This document shows positions 52,113-63,036 of a DNA stretch of 64,000 nucleotides, piece by piece. The notes below the pieces were generated by a model, which did no database searches, was not told where the DNA came from, and worked only from the letters and a program-made list of their open reading frames with translations. Position 1 is the first letter of the stretch, and each line of letters opens with the position of its first letter. The DNA is taken from positions 1 to 64,000 of the forward strand of contig NZ_JAHZCJ010000011.1 in NCBI RefSeq assembly GCF_019422935.1, written 5' to 3'. The position numbers and the translations under genes were made by a program. The stretch is from Desulfovibrio sp. (GTDB lineage Bacteria; Desulfobacterota; Desulfovibrionia; Desulfovibrionales; Desulfovibrionaceae).

Positions 52113-52478
52113 ATGGAAAAGCTGCTTGTCAGGCTGGCCCAGCAATTGGACGCCATTGACGAAGCCTCGCTTATGTCGTTGTGGAGCAAGTATGCTACGA
52201 CGGCCAGCCGCTTTGAGCCCACCAAGAGGTGGGAGGAAGCTACGCTCGTATTTTCGCTGATTCAGGCCAAACGCTGGAAAAACCAGCTTTTTAACTATCA
52301 CTGGGCCAGGCAGGCGCAGCCGCTTGGCAAGGAGCCTGAAGGCGCGGTCAATCCCATGCCGGAATTTGAGCTTGAAGGGCCGGAGGCCGCGCCTGCGGCC
52401 AGCAAGTGCAGGGTGCTTGAGTTTAAGCCCTCCAGATCGAGCGAAAGGGAACAGACTGACCCCAAGCCCGAAAGTTGA
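52113..52478 (+). CDS. Conserved hypothetical protein
   Basis: A 121-residue soluble protein beginning MEKLLVRLAQQLDAIDEASL. The first 75 residues are helical with several aromatic residues (SLWSKYATTASRFEPTKRW, KRWKNQLFNYHWARQ); the last 45 are Pro/Glu-rich and probably disordered. No known motif, signal peptide or membrane segment. GGGAGG at four bases and a good promoter support translation from 52113. The open frame extends about 1.7 kb upstream against purH, but that part is not coding. I do not recognise the family; its placement before purA is the only context. Confidence 0.65.
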   Translation: MEKLLVRLAQQLDAIDEASLMSLWSKYATTASRFEPTKRWEEATLVFSLIQAKRWKNQLFNYHWARQAQPLGKEPEGAVNPMPEFELEGPEAAPAASKCRVLEFKPSRSSEREQTDPKPES

Positions 52479-52578
52479 CGCGCATGCAGGTTAGATGACC
52501 CTGGATGGTCATTTGACTTGCAGTTGCATACGGGATACGTATCATCAAAGGCTTTGCGTCCCGCTTTAGCGGCAGTAG

Positions 52579-53958
<1,380 letters not shown>

Positions 53959-53981
53959 GAGGCGGAGCGGCCTTACAGGTC

Positions 53982-54887
53982 ATGAACACCCTGCTGCCCG
54001 CCATAGCTGATGCCGCCTTTGACCGGCTGAAGAGCGTACTCGACAATCTGGGTGCGACTCCGCCGCAGGTATTGCTGCTTGAGGGCGGCAGCGAGGCCCA
54101 GCGCCTTGATACGGCACGTTACTGGGCAGCCCGCGTCAACTGCCCCCAGGCGGAAACATCGGGCGCGCCCTGTCTGACTTGCCCCGTGTGCATGCAGATT
54201 GCCGCTGGCGAGCATCTGGATCTGGCAGCGTATGACGGTCGCATAAGCAACCGTGAAGATGAAGAAAACCCTGGCCCTGTCCGTGCGTTCAACATGGAAC
54301 GCGTGCGCGAACTCAAGGTTCGCCTGCGGGATGCTCCGCACGGACAGGGGCGCAGGGTTGTTATACTTATGGGGCTCAGCCTCACCCGCGACGAAGCCTC
54401 CAACGCCCTGCTCAAGGCCCTGGAAGAACCCTCAAGCACCACCGTCTTCGTTCTGCTCGCACCCCAGCGCGAACAGCTCTTGCCCACTCTGGTTTCCCGC
54501 TCATTCTGCCTCACGCTGCCGTGGCCCGACAGCCGCGCCGATGATGAAGACATGCGCCCATGGGAAGACGCCCTTGCGCAATTTCTTGTTCAAGGGCAAG
54601 GTTTTTTTGACCGTGTTGCTGCCAAGGGAGCCATCGACGCAGCAGGGGCAACCCGCTTGTTGCTGTGCTGCCAAAAAGCCATGAGCAGAATACTTTCAGA
54701 CAGGCAAGACCCGGCGCGCCCGCTGGATGCGGCCCTGGCGGGGCTGCGCGGCAAGGCCCGCGCCGTAGCCTGCCAATGGTTTGCCGAAGCTCAGGATGCC
54801 CTGAACTACGGAGTTACTCCGGCCAGGATTCTTGAGGCGCTGGCGGCACGGCTTTTTGCCTTGCGGCGTACGGCGGGTCAATCGTAA
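53982..54887 (+). CDS. holB: DNA polymerase III delta-prime subunit
   Basis: Clamp-loader subunit. The 301-residue protein has an AAA+-like fold with a variant P-loop region (LLLEGGSEAQRLDTARYWA), a zinc-binding cysteine set CPQAETSGAPCLTCPVC near residue 54, VVILMGLSLTRDEASNALLKALEEPSSTTVFVLL as the hallmark segment (near residue 126), where DEASNALLKALEEP is the most characteristic, and VSRSFCLTL near residue 171. The C-terminus is helical. The start lies 23 bases after purA; only a weak GG precedes it. Assignment to HolB rather than a DnaX-like protein rests on length and lack of a canonical ATP site. Confidence 0.88.
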   Translation: MNTLLPAIADAAFDRLKSVLDNLGATPPQVLLLEGGSEAQRLDTARYWAARVNCPQAETSGAPCLTCPVCMQIAAGEHLDLAAYDGRISNREDEENPGPVRAFNMERVRELKVRLRDAPHGQGRRVVILMGLSLTRDEASNALLKALEEPSSTTVFVLLAPQREQLLPTLVSRSFCLTLPWPDSRADDEDMRPWEDALAQFLVQGQGFFDRVAAKGAIDAAGATRLLLCCQKAMSRILSDRQDPARPLDAALAGLRGKARAVACQWFAEAQDALNYGVTPARILEALAARLFALRRTAGQS

Positions 54888-54917
54888 CAGGCGTTCTGCG
54901 TCACAGGGTTAAGGCAT

Positions 54918-57866
54918 ATGGGCAACAGGCATTTTTTCCTTCTTACGCTCCTGTTCTGCTTTGCCTTATTGTGCCCGTTGCAGCTCACAGTTCAGCCTGT
55001 CTTTGCCGATCAGCAGCGCACCGTGCGTGTGGCACTCCCCCCCATTTCGCAGTTCAACCGCGTAGATGACGGGCAGGTTGTGGGGTACATTCCCGACTAC
55101 CTGACCCAGCTCACCCGCTATACGGGATGGAACATAGTTTACATTGTTGAAAAAGACTGGGCCGCTTGCCTTGCCGCTCTGGACAAGGGCGAGGTCGATA
55201 CTTGCGCGCCCGCCCGGTATTCGGCTGAACGCGCCCACCAGTATCTCTACTGCGCATACCCCGGCGGTACTTCCTACACAGCCATTCTGGCTCCCAATGA
55301 TTCTCCGGTTATTTACGATGATCTGGAGAGCCTCGCGCAATTACGCGTGGGGAGCCTGGGCAATTCCATATGGCTTAAGGATTTTGCCGACTTTATCAAA
55401 CAACGCGGCGGCACAATGCCCACCATTGTGGAGTACCCCGGCAGGGAAGAGTTGCGGGAAGCCATGCACTCCGGCCAGGTGGACGCCATTCTGGAAACCG
55501 TACTTTCGTTGCGGAACGATGAAAAAATTCTGGCAAAGTGCAAGCTCACGCCTTTCTTCTACATAGGTTCACCTAAAAATCCAAAACTCATGCAGGAACT
55601 TGAGCAGGCCATGGTGCAGCTCAAGATGGAGCAGCCCGATCTGGAGTATCGCCTGGGGCGCATGTATCTTCCGCGCATGTTTCAGACGCCGCTTACTCGG
55701 GCGGAACTGACATATATCGCTCAGCAACCGCCCCTGCGCGTGGGCTATGATCCTGACCGCAAGCCCTATTCGTGGCAGGATCCAGCCACGGGGAACGCAC
55801 GTGGCATCCTGCCGGACATCCTCCGCGATGCAGCGGCGCGCAGCGGCTTACAGTTTACTTTTGAGCCTTATGCCGTGCGCCCCGCGAATTTTACAGATGT
55901 CTATGCCCAAAACAGGCTGGATATGGCCTTTGGTTCATTTACTTCTTCAGCCCTCCAATCGCACAAGAATTTTCGCCTGACCGCGCCGCTGACGCGCAAC
56001 AATCTGTACCTTTACGCAAAACCCGATGTAAAACTTGAGCAACAGTCGTTATTTACACTGGCGGTACCGGCAAATATCTATAATGCGGCAGAGTACGCCT
56101 CCCGCATGTTTCCCAATGCGGTAATCAAGCTTTTTTCTGATGAGGAAGCATGCCTGACAGCCACGGGCCGCCGCGAAGCCAACGCCATTCTGGGCAACTC
56201 CATGGTTCTCAACAACCTGACGAGTTCCCCGCGTTTCAGCGAGTTCAATCCTGTCACCAGCTACAGCGATATTGAAGAAGCACGCCTGACCATCCGGCCG
56301 GGGCTGCCCGATATGCTGCTGGGCATTTTGAACAACCTTCTGCTGACCATTGACGATAAAAGCCGAACCCAGATCATTTCCAGCAATATCGCAGCAGCAA
56401 CCACATCCCCCACACTGGGGGATATTGTGTACGAAAACCGTTCGCTGCTGATGGTTATAGCCGAGCTGATGCTCTTTGTTTCGGCTCTTGTTGCCTACGC
56501 CCTGCACCTTCGCCGCAAAAGTCTGTCAAACCAGATGGCCAGCGAGCAGCGCCTTGCCCACATAGCCGACAATATAAATGGCGGCGTCATCAGCATATCT
56601 ACCCAACTTCCCTTGCAGATTCTTGATGCCAACAACGGATTCTGGCAATTGCTCGGCTACGATGCCGACAAGCCGCGAACGACCAATTTTATTGATCTGC
56701 TGCATACTGACGACACCCAAAAGCTGATGGGCATGCTGGCAGACAAAAAAAATAGCCCTGTGACAAACACCACGGAGTTGAGGCTTCGCCACAAGGATGG
56801 TCAATGGCTTCCCCTGCTGTTGCGCGGCACATTTTCCGGCGATGAGAATGCTCACCGCTCCATTGATTGCGTGGTGGTGGATATCACCGAGCAAAAGCGC
56901 ATGCAGGAAGAGCTTGAGCAGGAAAAAGAGCGCTACCGGATACTGCTTGAGCAGTCGCAGGACATTTTTTTCGATGTGGATACCGAAAAACGCCAGTTCC
57001 GCTGTTCGCCGAACTTTTTGCTGAAATTCGGCAGGGAGGCCACGCCCCTCTTTAACGAAACCGGCCGCCCAACCAACAGGCACATCATCCATCCTGAAGA
57101 TCTGCCCGCCCTCAACGAACTGCGCCGGCGCATCCGCAGCGGCAACCCCACTGCTTTTGCAGTCATGCGCATCCCCACTGCCGAGGGGCGCTATATCTGG
57201 TGCCGAGTGCAGGCCACACGCATCAGCAAGCAAGACGCACCCTTGCGCCTTGTGGGTAAAATTGTTGATATTGATGAAGAAGTGAGACGCCGTGCCGAGC
57301 TTGAGCGCCGCACCCAGCGCGACAGTTTGACGGATCTGCTGAACAAGACCGCCTTCCGCGACAAAATATGCGCAGCCATGCCTGCCAAGCCGCAGCAGGA
57401 TAAGACAGACGCGCTCCTGTTCCTTGATCTGGATAATTTCAAGCTGATTAACGATACCTTTGGGCATGTCAGGGGCGATGCCGCCCTGCTTGAAGCCAGC
57501 GATGCCCTCAAGCGCATCTTCCGCAATGCTGATGCTGTGGGCCGTTTCGGCGGCGATGAATTCTGCGTTTTTGTCAGGGGTATAACCCGAGTAGCGCTCA
57601 AGGAGCGGGCCGAGGCCCTGCTTGCAGAACTGCACAAATTTATCGAGCACGAGGGTCAGCGCGTGGAGATCACCACGAGCATAGGCATCTATCTGTTTGA
57701 CGGCACCGAGGCGTCTTACGATGTGGCCTTGCACCGCGCGGACAATGCGCAGTATCTGGCAAAACAGGCTGGCAAGAACTGCTACCGCTTTTATGATGAA
57801 ACCCCTGAAGCCTGGGCTGACGAAGCGGATACAGCCAAGCAAGTCAGCGAAAGCGCAGCGACGTAA
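54918..57866 (+). CDS. Diguanylate cyclase with two periplasmic solute-binding domains and PAS domains
   Basis: A 982-residue membrane sensor. A signal peptide (residues 1-31) is followed by two type 3 solute-binding domains (about 35-260 and 270-500), as in BvgS-type sensors. A membrane helix (about 512-532, MVIAELMLFVSALVAYAL), two PAS domains (about 540-660 and 670-795) and a GGDEF domain (about 800-960) follow. The active-site motif is GRFGGDEF near residue 876, and RNAD five residues before it fits the RxxD inhibitory site, so product inhibition by cyclic di-GMP is expected. No EAL domain is present. It should turn a periplasmic ligand, perhaps an amino acid, into a cyclic di-GMP signal. 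Confidence 0.92.
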   Translation: MGNRHFFLLTLLFCFALLCPLQLTVQPVFADQQRTVRVALPPISQFNRVDDGQVVGYIPDYLTQLTRYTGWNIVYIVEKDWAACLAALDKGEVDTCAPARYSAERAHQYLYCAYPGGTSYTAILAPNDSPVIYDDLESLAQLRVGSLGNSIWLKDFADFIKQRGGTMPTIVEYPGREELREAMHSGQVDAILETVLSLRNDEKILAKCKLTPFFYIGSPKNPKLMQELEQAMVQLKMEQPDLEYRLGRMYLPRMFQTPLTRAELTYIAQQPPLRVGYDPDRKPYSWQDPATGNARGILPDILRDAAARSGLQFTFEPYAVRPANFTDVYAQNRLDMAFGSFTSSALQSHKNFRLTAPLTRNNLYLYAKPDVKLEQQSLFTLAVPANIYNAAEYASRMFPNAVIKLFSDEEACLTATGRREANAILGNSMVLNNLTSSPRFSEFNPVTSYSDIEEARLTIRPGLPDMLLGILNNLLLTIDDKSRTQIISSNIAAATTSPTLGDIVYENRSLLMVIAELMLFVSALVAYALHLRRKSLSNQMASEQRLAHIADNINGGVISISTQLPLQILDANNGFWQLLGYDADKPRTTNFIDLLHTDDTQKLMGMLADKKNSPVTNTTELRLRHKDGQWLPLLLRGTFSGDENAHRSIDCVVVDITEQKRMQEELEQEKERYRILLEQSQDIFFDVDTEKRQFRCSPNFLLKFGREATPLFNETGRPTNRHIIHPEDLPALNELRRRIRSGNPTAFAVMRIPTAEGRYIWCRVQATRISKQDAPLRLVGKIVDIDEEVRRRAELERRTQRDSLTDLLNKTAFRDKICAAMPAKPQQDKTDALLFLDLDNFKLINDTFGHVRGDAALLEASDALKRIFRNADAVGRFGGDEFCVFVRGITRVALKERAEALLAELHKFIEHEGQRVEITTSIGIYLFDGTEASYDVALHRADNAQYLAKQAGKNCYRFYDETPEAWADEADTAKQVSESAAT

Positions 57867-57908
57867 TCCCTGCAGTGGGCTTTTGGTACGCGTCTATTTT
57901 GCCGCTAT

Positions 57909-57949
57909 AAATAAAAAGGCCTCCCGCCACGTGGGAAGCCTTTTTATTT
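57909..57949. terminator. Terminator after the diguanylate cyclase gene
   Basis: AAAAAGGCCTCCC pairs with GGGAAGCCTTTTT (one mismatch) across a GC-containing loop, ending in TTTTTATTT. A-rich and T-rich flanks make it bidirectional. Confidence 0.82.
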
Positions 57950-58103
57950 GCGCCACAAATTCGGCGCGCGCGGGGTTGGAAGGAAGTTTGTTCGTTGGGC
58001 ATTCACTCGCGGCTGTGGTTCGAGCCGTCAGGTCAGCCGATAAAATTCACCAGTCTCAATGCTCGTCAGCATTTTGCTGCAAGCGCCAAGCATTGGCCTT
58101 TAG

Positions 58104-58580
58104 TTACTTCCACAGGCTGCTGTACTTGGCGGCTATGCCGTCAGTACGTTCCACCAGTTTGTCCACCAGACCGTCCACATCTTCCACGCTCGCCGTGCCA
58201 AGATCCCGGGCCAGCAGGTAGCCAAGGTAACCACGGCCCTGCTTGAACACCCAGCATACCGAATACACGGAACCCACAGCGGGGCGACCAGCAAATTCAG
58301 GCTGCGTGCTCACCATGACGTAGAGCTTGGGGATGTCTTTTTCTTCATCATCATTGAGGGTGAACAGGCTGCTCTGGTTGAAGCGCTCCTTGAGCTTGGT
58401 GCCGAGGCGCGCGCCGATGCTGTCTGTGCCTTCCAGCGACACGCTGACCGTGGTCACGCGGTCAACGGTCTTTTCGGGCTTGTCCTGCACGGGTTTGCCT
58501 GCCTGTGGGGTAGCCGCATAGGCCGCGCCCGTGAGCGCCAGAATGCATATCAGGGTAAAAACGCCAAAAAAAATTTTCAT
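58104..58580 (-). CDS. Exported conserved hypothetical protein
   Basis: A 158-residue protein with a clear signal peptide (MKIFFGVFTLICILALTGAAYA, cut near residue 22). The mature part has a short charged linker (about 25-45), then an alpha/beta domain with SVSLEGTDSIGARLGTKLKE, LYVMVSTQPEF and RPAVGSVYSVCWVFKQG, and ends KYSSLWK. There is no lipobox or known motif; a single Cys (near residue 108) means no intramolecular disulfide. I do not recognise the family, but it has the look of a periplasmic protein seen in Desulfovibrio. It is convergent with the diguanylate cyclase gene, across the terminator. Confidence 0.7.
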   Translation of the reverse strand: MKIFFGVFTLICILALTGAAYAATPQAGKPVQDKPEKTVDRVTTVSVSLEGTDSIGARLGTKLKERFNQSSLFTLNDDEEKDIPKLYVMVSTQPEFAGRPAVGSVYSVCWVFKQGRGYLGYLLARDLGTASVEDVDGLVDKLVERTDGIAAKYSSLWK

Positions 58581-58663
58581 GCCTATCCCTCAATTTCAGA
58601 ATATACCCGCTGTCAGCGAATGCCGGGGCAAGGCCACCAGAACGCCCGCAGGAAACTGATTTG

Positions 58664-58691
58664 TTCTTGACCTTGATCCATTCTATATAAT
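58664..58691 (+). promoter_or_regulatory. Candidate promoter of the YdcZ-type transporter gene
   Basis: Perfect -10 TATAAT (58686-58691) with TTCTTG (58664-58669) 16 bases upstream. It leaves a leader of about 140 bases before the start codon. Confidence 0.5.
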
Positions 58692-58839
58692 CTTTAGAAA
58701 AAGGTGAAGCGGGTATTTTTTCATGCGCAAGCGGGCAAAAATGTATATAGTCCGCGCCCTGACCCGGTTGGCCTTGCCTGCCGCCTTTTTAACGCGTTCA
58801 AGCCCATCGGGGTAATGACACCGATCAAAGGATTTTTTC

Positions 58840-59283
58840 ATGAAGCACATTCTTTTATTGCTGGCTTTTGGGGCCGGTTGCTGCCTCCCTGTGCAGGCGG
58901 GAATAAACACCTTGTTGCGGCGCTTTCTGGGCGAACCCATGCAGGCCGCACTTGTTTCATTTGCCGTGGGCACGCTGGCGCTGTGGGTATACAGCCTGGC
59001 GGCACGGCATACATGGCCTTCCATTTCGCAGCTTTCCGCTGTTCCGTGGTGGATGTGGACAGGCGGCGTGCTTGGCGCAATTTTTGTGAGTTGCACCATC
59101 TTTCTTGCCCCCCGGCTGGGGGCTGCCACCATGACCGCCGTCATGCTGTCGGGCCAGCTGGTGGCCTCCGTGCTGCTTGACCATTATGCCCTCGTGGGCT
59201 TTCCCGAGCACCCTGTTTCGCCACTGCGCCTTGCGGGCATTGCCCTGCTTTTTGCGGGCGCATGGCTTGTGCGGGTGTTTTAA
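58840..59283 (+). CDS. YdcZ-type DMT transporter (DUF606)
   Basis: A 147-residue membrane protein with five hydrophobic helices, of the short DMT family YdcZ. It begins MKHILLLLAFGAGCCLPVQAGIN and has the conserved R-R-F-GEPMQAALVSFAVG segment near residue 27 and the GGVLGAIFVSCTIFLAPRLG block near residue 75 (given here in shorter words: GAIFVSCTIF and GAATMTAVML). Such short proteins act as dimers; the substrate is unknown. AAAGGA precedes the ATG. It ends about 105 bases before asnS. Confidence 0.82.
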   Translation: MKHILLLLAFGAGCCLPVQAGINTLLRRFLGEPMQAALVSFAVGTLALWVYSLAARHTWPSISQLSAVPWWMWTGGVLGAIFVSCTIFLAPRLGAATMTAVMLSGQLVASVLLDHYALVGFPEHPVSPLRLAGIALLFAGAWLVRVF

Positions 59284-59326
59284 CGCAAGGCGAATCCAGC
59301 ACAGGGCTTTCACTGTGCGCGCCATC

Positions 59327-59355
59327 TTGAGCTGTGCCGCACTAAGGGCTACAGT
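59327..59355 (+). promoter_or_regulatory. Candidate promoter of asnS
   Basis: TTGAGC (59327-59332), exactly 17 bases, TACAGT (59350-59355), 33 bases before the start codon. Four of six positions match in each box. Confidence 0.5.
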
Positions 59356-59388
59356 GTCTGCAAATTGCCGCATCACAAGGAACATGCC

Positions 59389-60753
59389 ATGCAAAGAACC
59401 CTTATAATAGACGCCCTCGCAGCGACCGAGGCTCAAGCCTCCATCACCATTTGCGGCTGGATCCGCACCCGCCGCGATGCCAAGGAATTTTCCTTTGTGG
59501 AGGTCAACGACGGCTCCTGCCTCGGCAACATGCAGTGCATTGTTGACGCGGGCACCACTGCCCACGAGCAGCTTGATCAGGCCGCCACGGGCGCCGCCAT
59601 CAGCGTTACGGGTGAGCTTGTGGCCTCGCCCGGCAAGGGCCAGCTGTGGGAAATCAGGGCGCAGAGCGTTACTGTTTTCGGCCTGGCTGATCCCGAAACT
59701 TTTCCTTTGCAGAAAAAACGCCATTCTGACGAATTTTTGCGCACAATCGCGCACCTGCGTTCCCGCACCAACAAATACGGCGCTGCCTTCCGCATCCGTT
59801 CCGAAGCGGGCCAGGCTGTGCATCAGTTTTTCCAGAGCCGCCGTTTTTCATGGGTGCATACGCCGGTGCTCACCGGGGCGGACTGCGAAGGCGCGGGCGA
59901 AATGTTCCGCGTCACCAGCCTGGAACCCGGCGACAAGGATGTGGCCACCGATTTTTTTGGCCGCCAGTGCAACCTGACTGTTTCCGGCCAGCTTGAGGCC
60001 GAGGCCCTCGCCATGGGCCTTGGGCGCGTGTACACATTCGGCCCCACCTTCCGCGCCGAAAATTCCAATACGCCGCGCCACGCCGCCGAATTCTGGATGA
60101 TCGAGCCGGAAATGGCCTTTGCCGACCTGCAAGACCTCATGGAACTGGGCGAAAGCCTTACCCGGCACGTGATCGAACACGCCCTCGTCCATTGCGAATC
60201 CGACCTCAAGCTCTTTGACAGTTTTGTGGACAAAGGCCTCATTGAGCGCCTCAAGGGCATGGTGGCTGCGCCCTTTGCCCGCGTTTCTTACACGGAAGCC
60301 GTGGAAATCCTGCAAAAATGCGGCAAGGACTTTGCCTTCCCTGTTTCATTCGGCACGGACCTTCAAACCGAGCACGAACGCTATCTGGCCGAAGAGCATT
60401 TTAAAAAGCCTGTGGCTGTGTATGATTACCCCAAGGAAATCAAGGCGTTCTATATGCGCCAGAACGAAGATGGCAAAACTGTTGCAGCCATGGATATGCT
60501 GGTGCCGCGCATCGGCGAACTCATCGGCGGCTCGCAGCGCGAGGAACGCCTTGACCGTCTGACCGCCAGAATCAAGGAACTCGGCCAGAATCCCGAAGAT
60601 TACTGGTGGTACATGGATCTGCGCCGTTTCGGCACAGCGCCCCATGCCGGTTTTGGCCTTGGCTTCGAGCGTCTGCTCATGATGCTGACCGGCACCACCA
60701 ACATCCGCGACGTCATTGCCTTCCCGCGTACTCCGGGCAATCTGGAATTCTAG
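59389..60753 (+). CDS. asnS: Asparaginyl-tRNA synthetase
   Basis: Class IIb aminoacyl-tRNA synthetase charging tRNA-Asn. The 454-residue protein has an N-terminal OB-fold anticodon-binding domain ([20 protein letters not shown], about residues 18-105), a class II core with motif 1 around [14 protein letters not shown], motif 2 [20 protein letters not shown] near residue 218 and motif 3 [15 protein letters not shown] near residue 422. AEFWMIEPE and the ENSNTPRH block fit AsnS rather than AspS. AAGGA is nine bases before the chosen ATG; an earlier ATG at 59365 has no RBS. Confidence 0.97.
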   Translation: MQRTLIIDALAATEAQASITICGWIRTRRDAKEFSFVEVNDGSCLGNMQCIVDAGTTAHEQLDQAATGAAISVTGELVASPGKGQLWEIRAQSVTVFGLADPETFPLQKKRHSDEFLRTIAHLRSRTNKYGAAFRIRSEAGQAVHQFFQSRRFSWVHTPVLTGADCEGAGEMFRVTSLEPGDKDVATDFFGRQCNLTVSGQLEAEALAMGLGRVYTFGPTFRAENSNTPRHAAEFWMIEPEMAFADLQDLMELGESLTRHVIEHALVHCESDLKLFDSFVDKGLIERLKGMVAAPFARVSYTEAVEILQKCGKDFAFPVSFGTDLQTEHERYLAEEHFKKPVAVYDYPKEIKAFYMRQNEDGKTVAAMDMLVPRIGELIGGSQREERLDRLTARIKELGQNPEDYWWYMDLRRFGTAPHAGFGLGFERLLMMLTGTTNIRDVIAFPRTPGNLEF

Positions 60754-60779
60754 AGCGCTTCCGGCAGCCTCCCTTTTGG

Positions 60780-60813
60780 CCAGCCTGTTGCGAAAGCGGC
60801 GGGCTGGTTTTTT
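60780..60813 (+). terminator. Terminator after asnS
   Basis: CCAGCC/GGCTGG stem with a 16-base internal part that can extend the pairing (TGTTGCGAAAGCGGCG) and TTTTTT directly after. It begins 27 bases after the asnS stop. Confidence 0.75.
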
Positions 60814-60887
60814 CAATCCGCCAGCAGCACCAACCGCAAAAAGCGCAAAAAAGCCCGAGGCAGCGCCGTAGCAGGGCCGCCATGCCC

Positions 60888-60916
60888 TTCACATTTGCCT
60901 TTTTGCCGGGTATAGT
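60888..60916 (+). promoter_or_regulatory. Sigma-70 promoter of asd
   Basis: TTCACA (60888-60893, five of six), exactly 17 bases, TATAGT (60911-60916, five of six). The start codon is about 55 bases further on. Confidence 0.65.
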
Positions 60917-60977
60917 ACGCGCTCACCTTTTTGGAGGCATCGAGCCGCCGCCCATCGCCCAAGGAGAGCGAAATACC

Positions 60978-62024
60978 ATGAGCAAGAAGCTGACTGTAGC
61001 CGTTGTAGGCGCCACAGGCGCCGTAGGCCGTGAAATGCTCAAGACCCTGCACGAAAGGGACTTTCCCGCCACTGAAATACGCGCCTTTGCGTCCGCCCGT
61101 TCCGCGGGCACCAAGGTGCCGTATGGCGACAAAGAGCTGACCGTGCAAGAGCTTAAAGAAGATGTCTTTGAGGGCATTGATTTGGCCATTTTTTCCGCCG
61201 GCGGCAGCACTTCGCAAAAATTTGCCCCGCATGCGGCCAAGGCTGGCTGCGTGGTGGTGGACAATTCCGCTGCATGGCGCATGGACGACCGCTGCCCCCT
61301 GGTGGTGCCGGAAGTCAACGCCCACGCTCTTGAGGGCCACAACGGCATCATTGCCAACCCCAACTGCTCCACCATCCAGATGCTGGTGGTGCTCAAGCCC
61401 CTGCACGACGCCGTCAAAATCAAGCGCGTTGTGGTTTCCACCTATCAGGCGGTTTCCGGCACCGGGCAGAAGGGTATTGAAGAACTGGAACGCCAGGTGC
61501 GCGACCTTTTCAACGGACGCGACCCGGAGTGCAATACCTATCCTTACCGCATTGCCTTCAACGCGCTGCCGCACATCGATGTCTTCCTTGATAACGACTA
61601 CACCAAGGAAGAAATGAAGATGGTTCATGAAACCGTCAAAATATTTGAAGATCCTTCGGTCAAGGTTACGGCCACCTGTGTACGCGTGCCGGTGTTCTAC
61701 TGCCACGCCGAATCGGTGAACATTGAAACCGAAAAGAAACTCACAGCCAAGGATGCCCGCGTCATGCTTTCGCAGGCTCCCGGCGTGCGCGTGGTCGATA
61801 ATCCCCGCGAACTCATGTACCCCATGCCCTCCTACTGCGTGGGCGAGGATGAAACTTACGTGGGCCGCATCCGTGAGGACGAAACCATTGATAACGGCCT
61901 GAACCTCTGGATTGTGGCCGACAACGTGCGCAAGGGCGCAGCCCTCAACGCCGTGCAGATCGGCGAAGAACTGATCAAGCGCGACCTGTTGCGCGTGACC
62001 GACAAAAACGTGTTCCTGAAGTAA
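60978..62024 (+). CDS. asd: Aspartate-semialdehyde dehydrogenase
   Basis: NADPH-dependent reduction of aspartyl phosphate, the branch point to Lys, Met and Thr. The 348-residue protein begins with VAVVGATGAVGREMLKTL (residues 7-24, NADP-binding) and has SAGGSTSQKFAPHAAKAG near residue 74, VVDNSAAWRMDDRCPLVVPEVN near residue 94, shortened here to DNSAAWRMDD, and the active-site Cys in ANPNCSTIQM near residue 131, with the catalytic His in VYCHAES-type FYCHAES near residue 249. AAGGAG lies eleven bases before the ATG. The next gene follows after about 60 bases. Confidence 0.97.
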   Translation: MSKKLTVAVVGATGAVGREMLKTLHERDFPATEIRAFASARSAGTKVPYGDKELTVQELKEDVFEGIDLAIFSAGGSTSQKFAPHAAKAGCVVVDNSAAWRMDDRCPLVVPEVNAHALEGHNGIIANPNCSTIQMLVVLKPLHDAVKIKRVVVSTYQAVSGTGQKGIEELERQVRDLFNGRDPECNTYPYRIAFNALPHIDVFLDNDYTKEEMKMVHETVKIFEDPSVKVTATCVRVPVFYCHAESVNIETEKKLTAKDARVMLSQAPGVRVVDNPRELMYPMPSYCVGEDETYVGRIREDETIDNGLNLWIVADNVRKGAALNAVQIGEELIKRDLLRVTDKNVFLK

Positions 62025-62085
62025 TTGCCTGCGGGCGCGCGGGTTTCGCAGACCCGCGCGCCCACGCGCTTTGGAGGCCTTTGCG

Positions 62086-63036
62086 GTGCAAGCTGTAGAT
62101 GCTGAAACATATCTCAAGGCCCTGCTTTCCGCACCCAGGCCAGGGTCGGAGCAGGTTCTCGCTTTTTATGACCACCGGGTGGGGCATATCTGCACCGACC
62201 CGCGTCTTCTGCTGTTGCCCCTTGATGACCATATCTGCCATCGCGGCGACGGCCTTTTTGAAAGCATCAGTTTTCGCCAGCGCACAATTTTTGGGCTGGA
62301 CGCGCATCTGGCCCGTCTGGTGAACGGCGCTGCGGCTCTTTCCATCACGCCGCCCTGCACCTGGGATGCCCTGCGCCAGAGCATAATTGACGTAGCCCTT
62401 GCCGCAGGCGTGGACAATGGCGATCTGCGCGTTTTTCTGAGCCGCGGCCCCGGCGGATTCGGCATTTCGCCCGCCGAATGCCCTCAGGCTGGTTTGTATA
62501 TTGTGGCCCTCAAAAAGGCTCTGCCCACGGCGGCCTTCTACGAAAAAGGGCTTACAGCCTTTGCCAGCGCCATCCCGCCCAAGCAGGAATATCTGGCCCG
62601 CATCAAAAATACCAACTATCTGCCCAATGTGTTCATGGCCATGGAAGCCCGCCAGAAGGGCATGGACGTGGCCGTGACCTTTGACGAAAACGGCATCATG
62701 GGCGAGGCGGCCGTGGCCAACGTGGGCCTTGTGGACGCGCAGGGTCGCCTGCTCTGCCCTGAAATCAGGCGCATTCTGCCCGGCACCACCCTGCTGGCCG
62801 CCATGGAAGTCGCCGCAGAACGCATGCCTGTCGTGCAGATGCCCATTCCCCGCGCAGCCATAGACAGCGCCAGTGAAATGCTGTTGTTCACCAGCTCCAC
62901 CCTTTGCGTGGGCATCACCCATTTTGACGGCAAGCCCGTGGGCCATGGCGCGCATGCTGGCAAGCCCGGCCCTGTGGCCCTCTGGCTCAAGGATGTCCTT
63001 TTGGACTATATGCTGAAAAAAGGCGCGCCCCTCTGA
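62086..63036 (+). CDS. Class IV aminotransferase (BCAT/DAAT/ADCL type)
   Basis: Pyridoxal-phosphate enzyme of fold type IV. The 316-residue protein has DHICHRGDGLFESISF near residue 46 (the class IV start block), the lysine in ARIKNTNYLPNVFM near residue 175, DENGIMGEAAVANVGLV near residue 201 and a C-terminal ASEMLLFTSSTLCVGITHF. These fit branched-chain or D-amino-acid aminotransferase or aminodeoxychorismate lyase; the subtype cannot be told. I chose GTG at 62086 because GGAGG is eight bases upstream; a TTG at 62071 is the alternative. Its stop overlaps the next start (TGATG). Confidence 0.85.
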   Translation: MQAVDAETYLKALLSAPRPGSEQVLAFYDHRVGHICTDPRLLLLPLDDHICHRGDGLFESISFRQRTIFGLDAHLARLVNGAAALSITPPCTWDALRQSIIDVALAAGVDNGDLRVFLSRGPGGFGISPAECPQAGLYIVALKKALPTAAFYEKGLTAFASAIPPKQEYLARIKNTNYLPNVFMAMEARQKGMDVAVTFDENGIMGEAAVANVGLVDAQGRLLCPEIRRILPGTTLLAAMEVAAERMPVVQMPIPRAAIDSASEMLLFTSSTLCVGITHFDGKPVGHGAHAGKPGPVALWLKDVLLDYMLKKGAPL

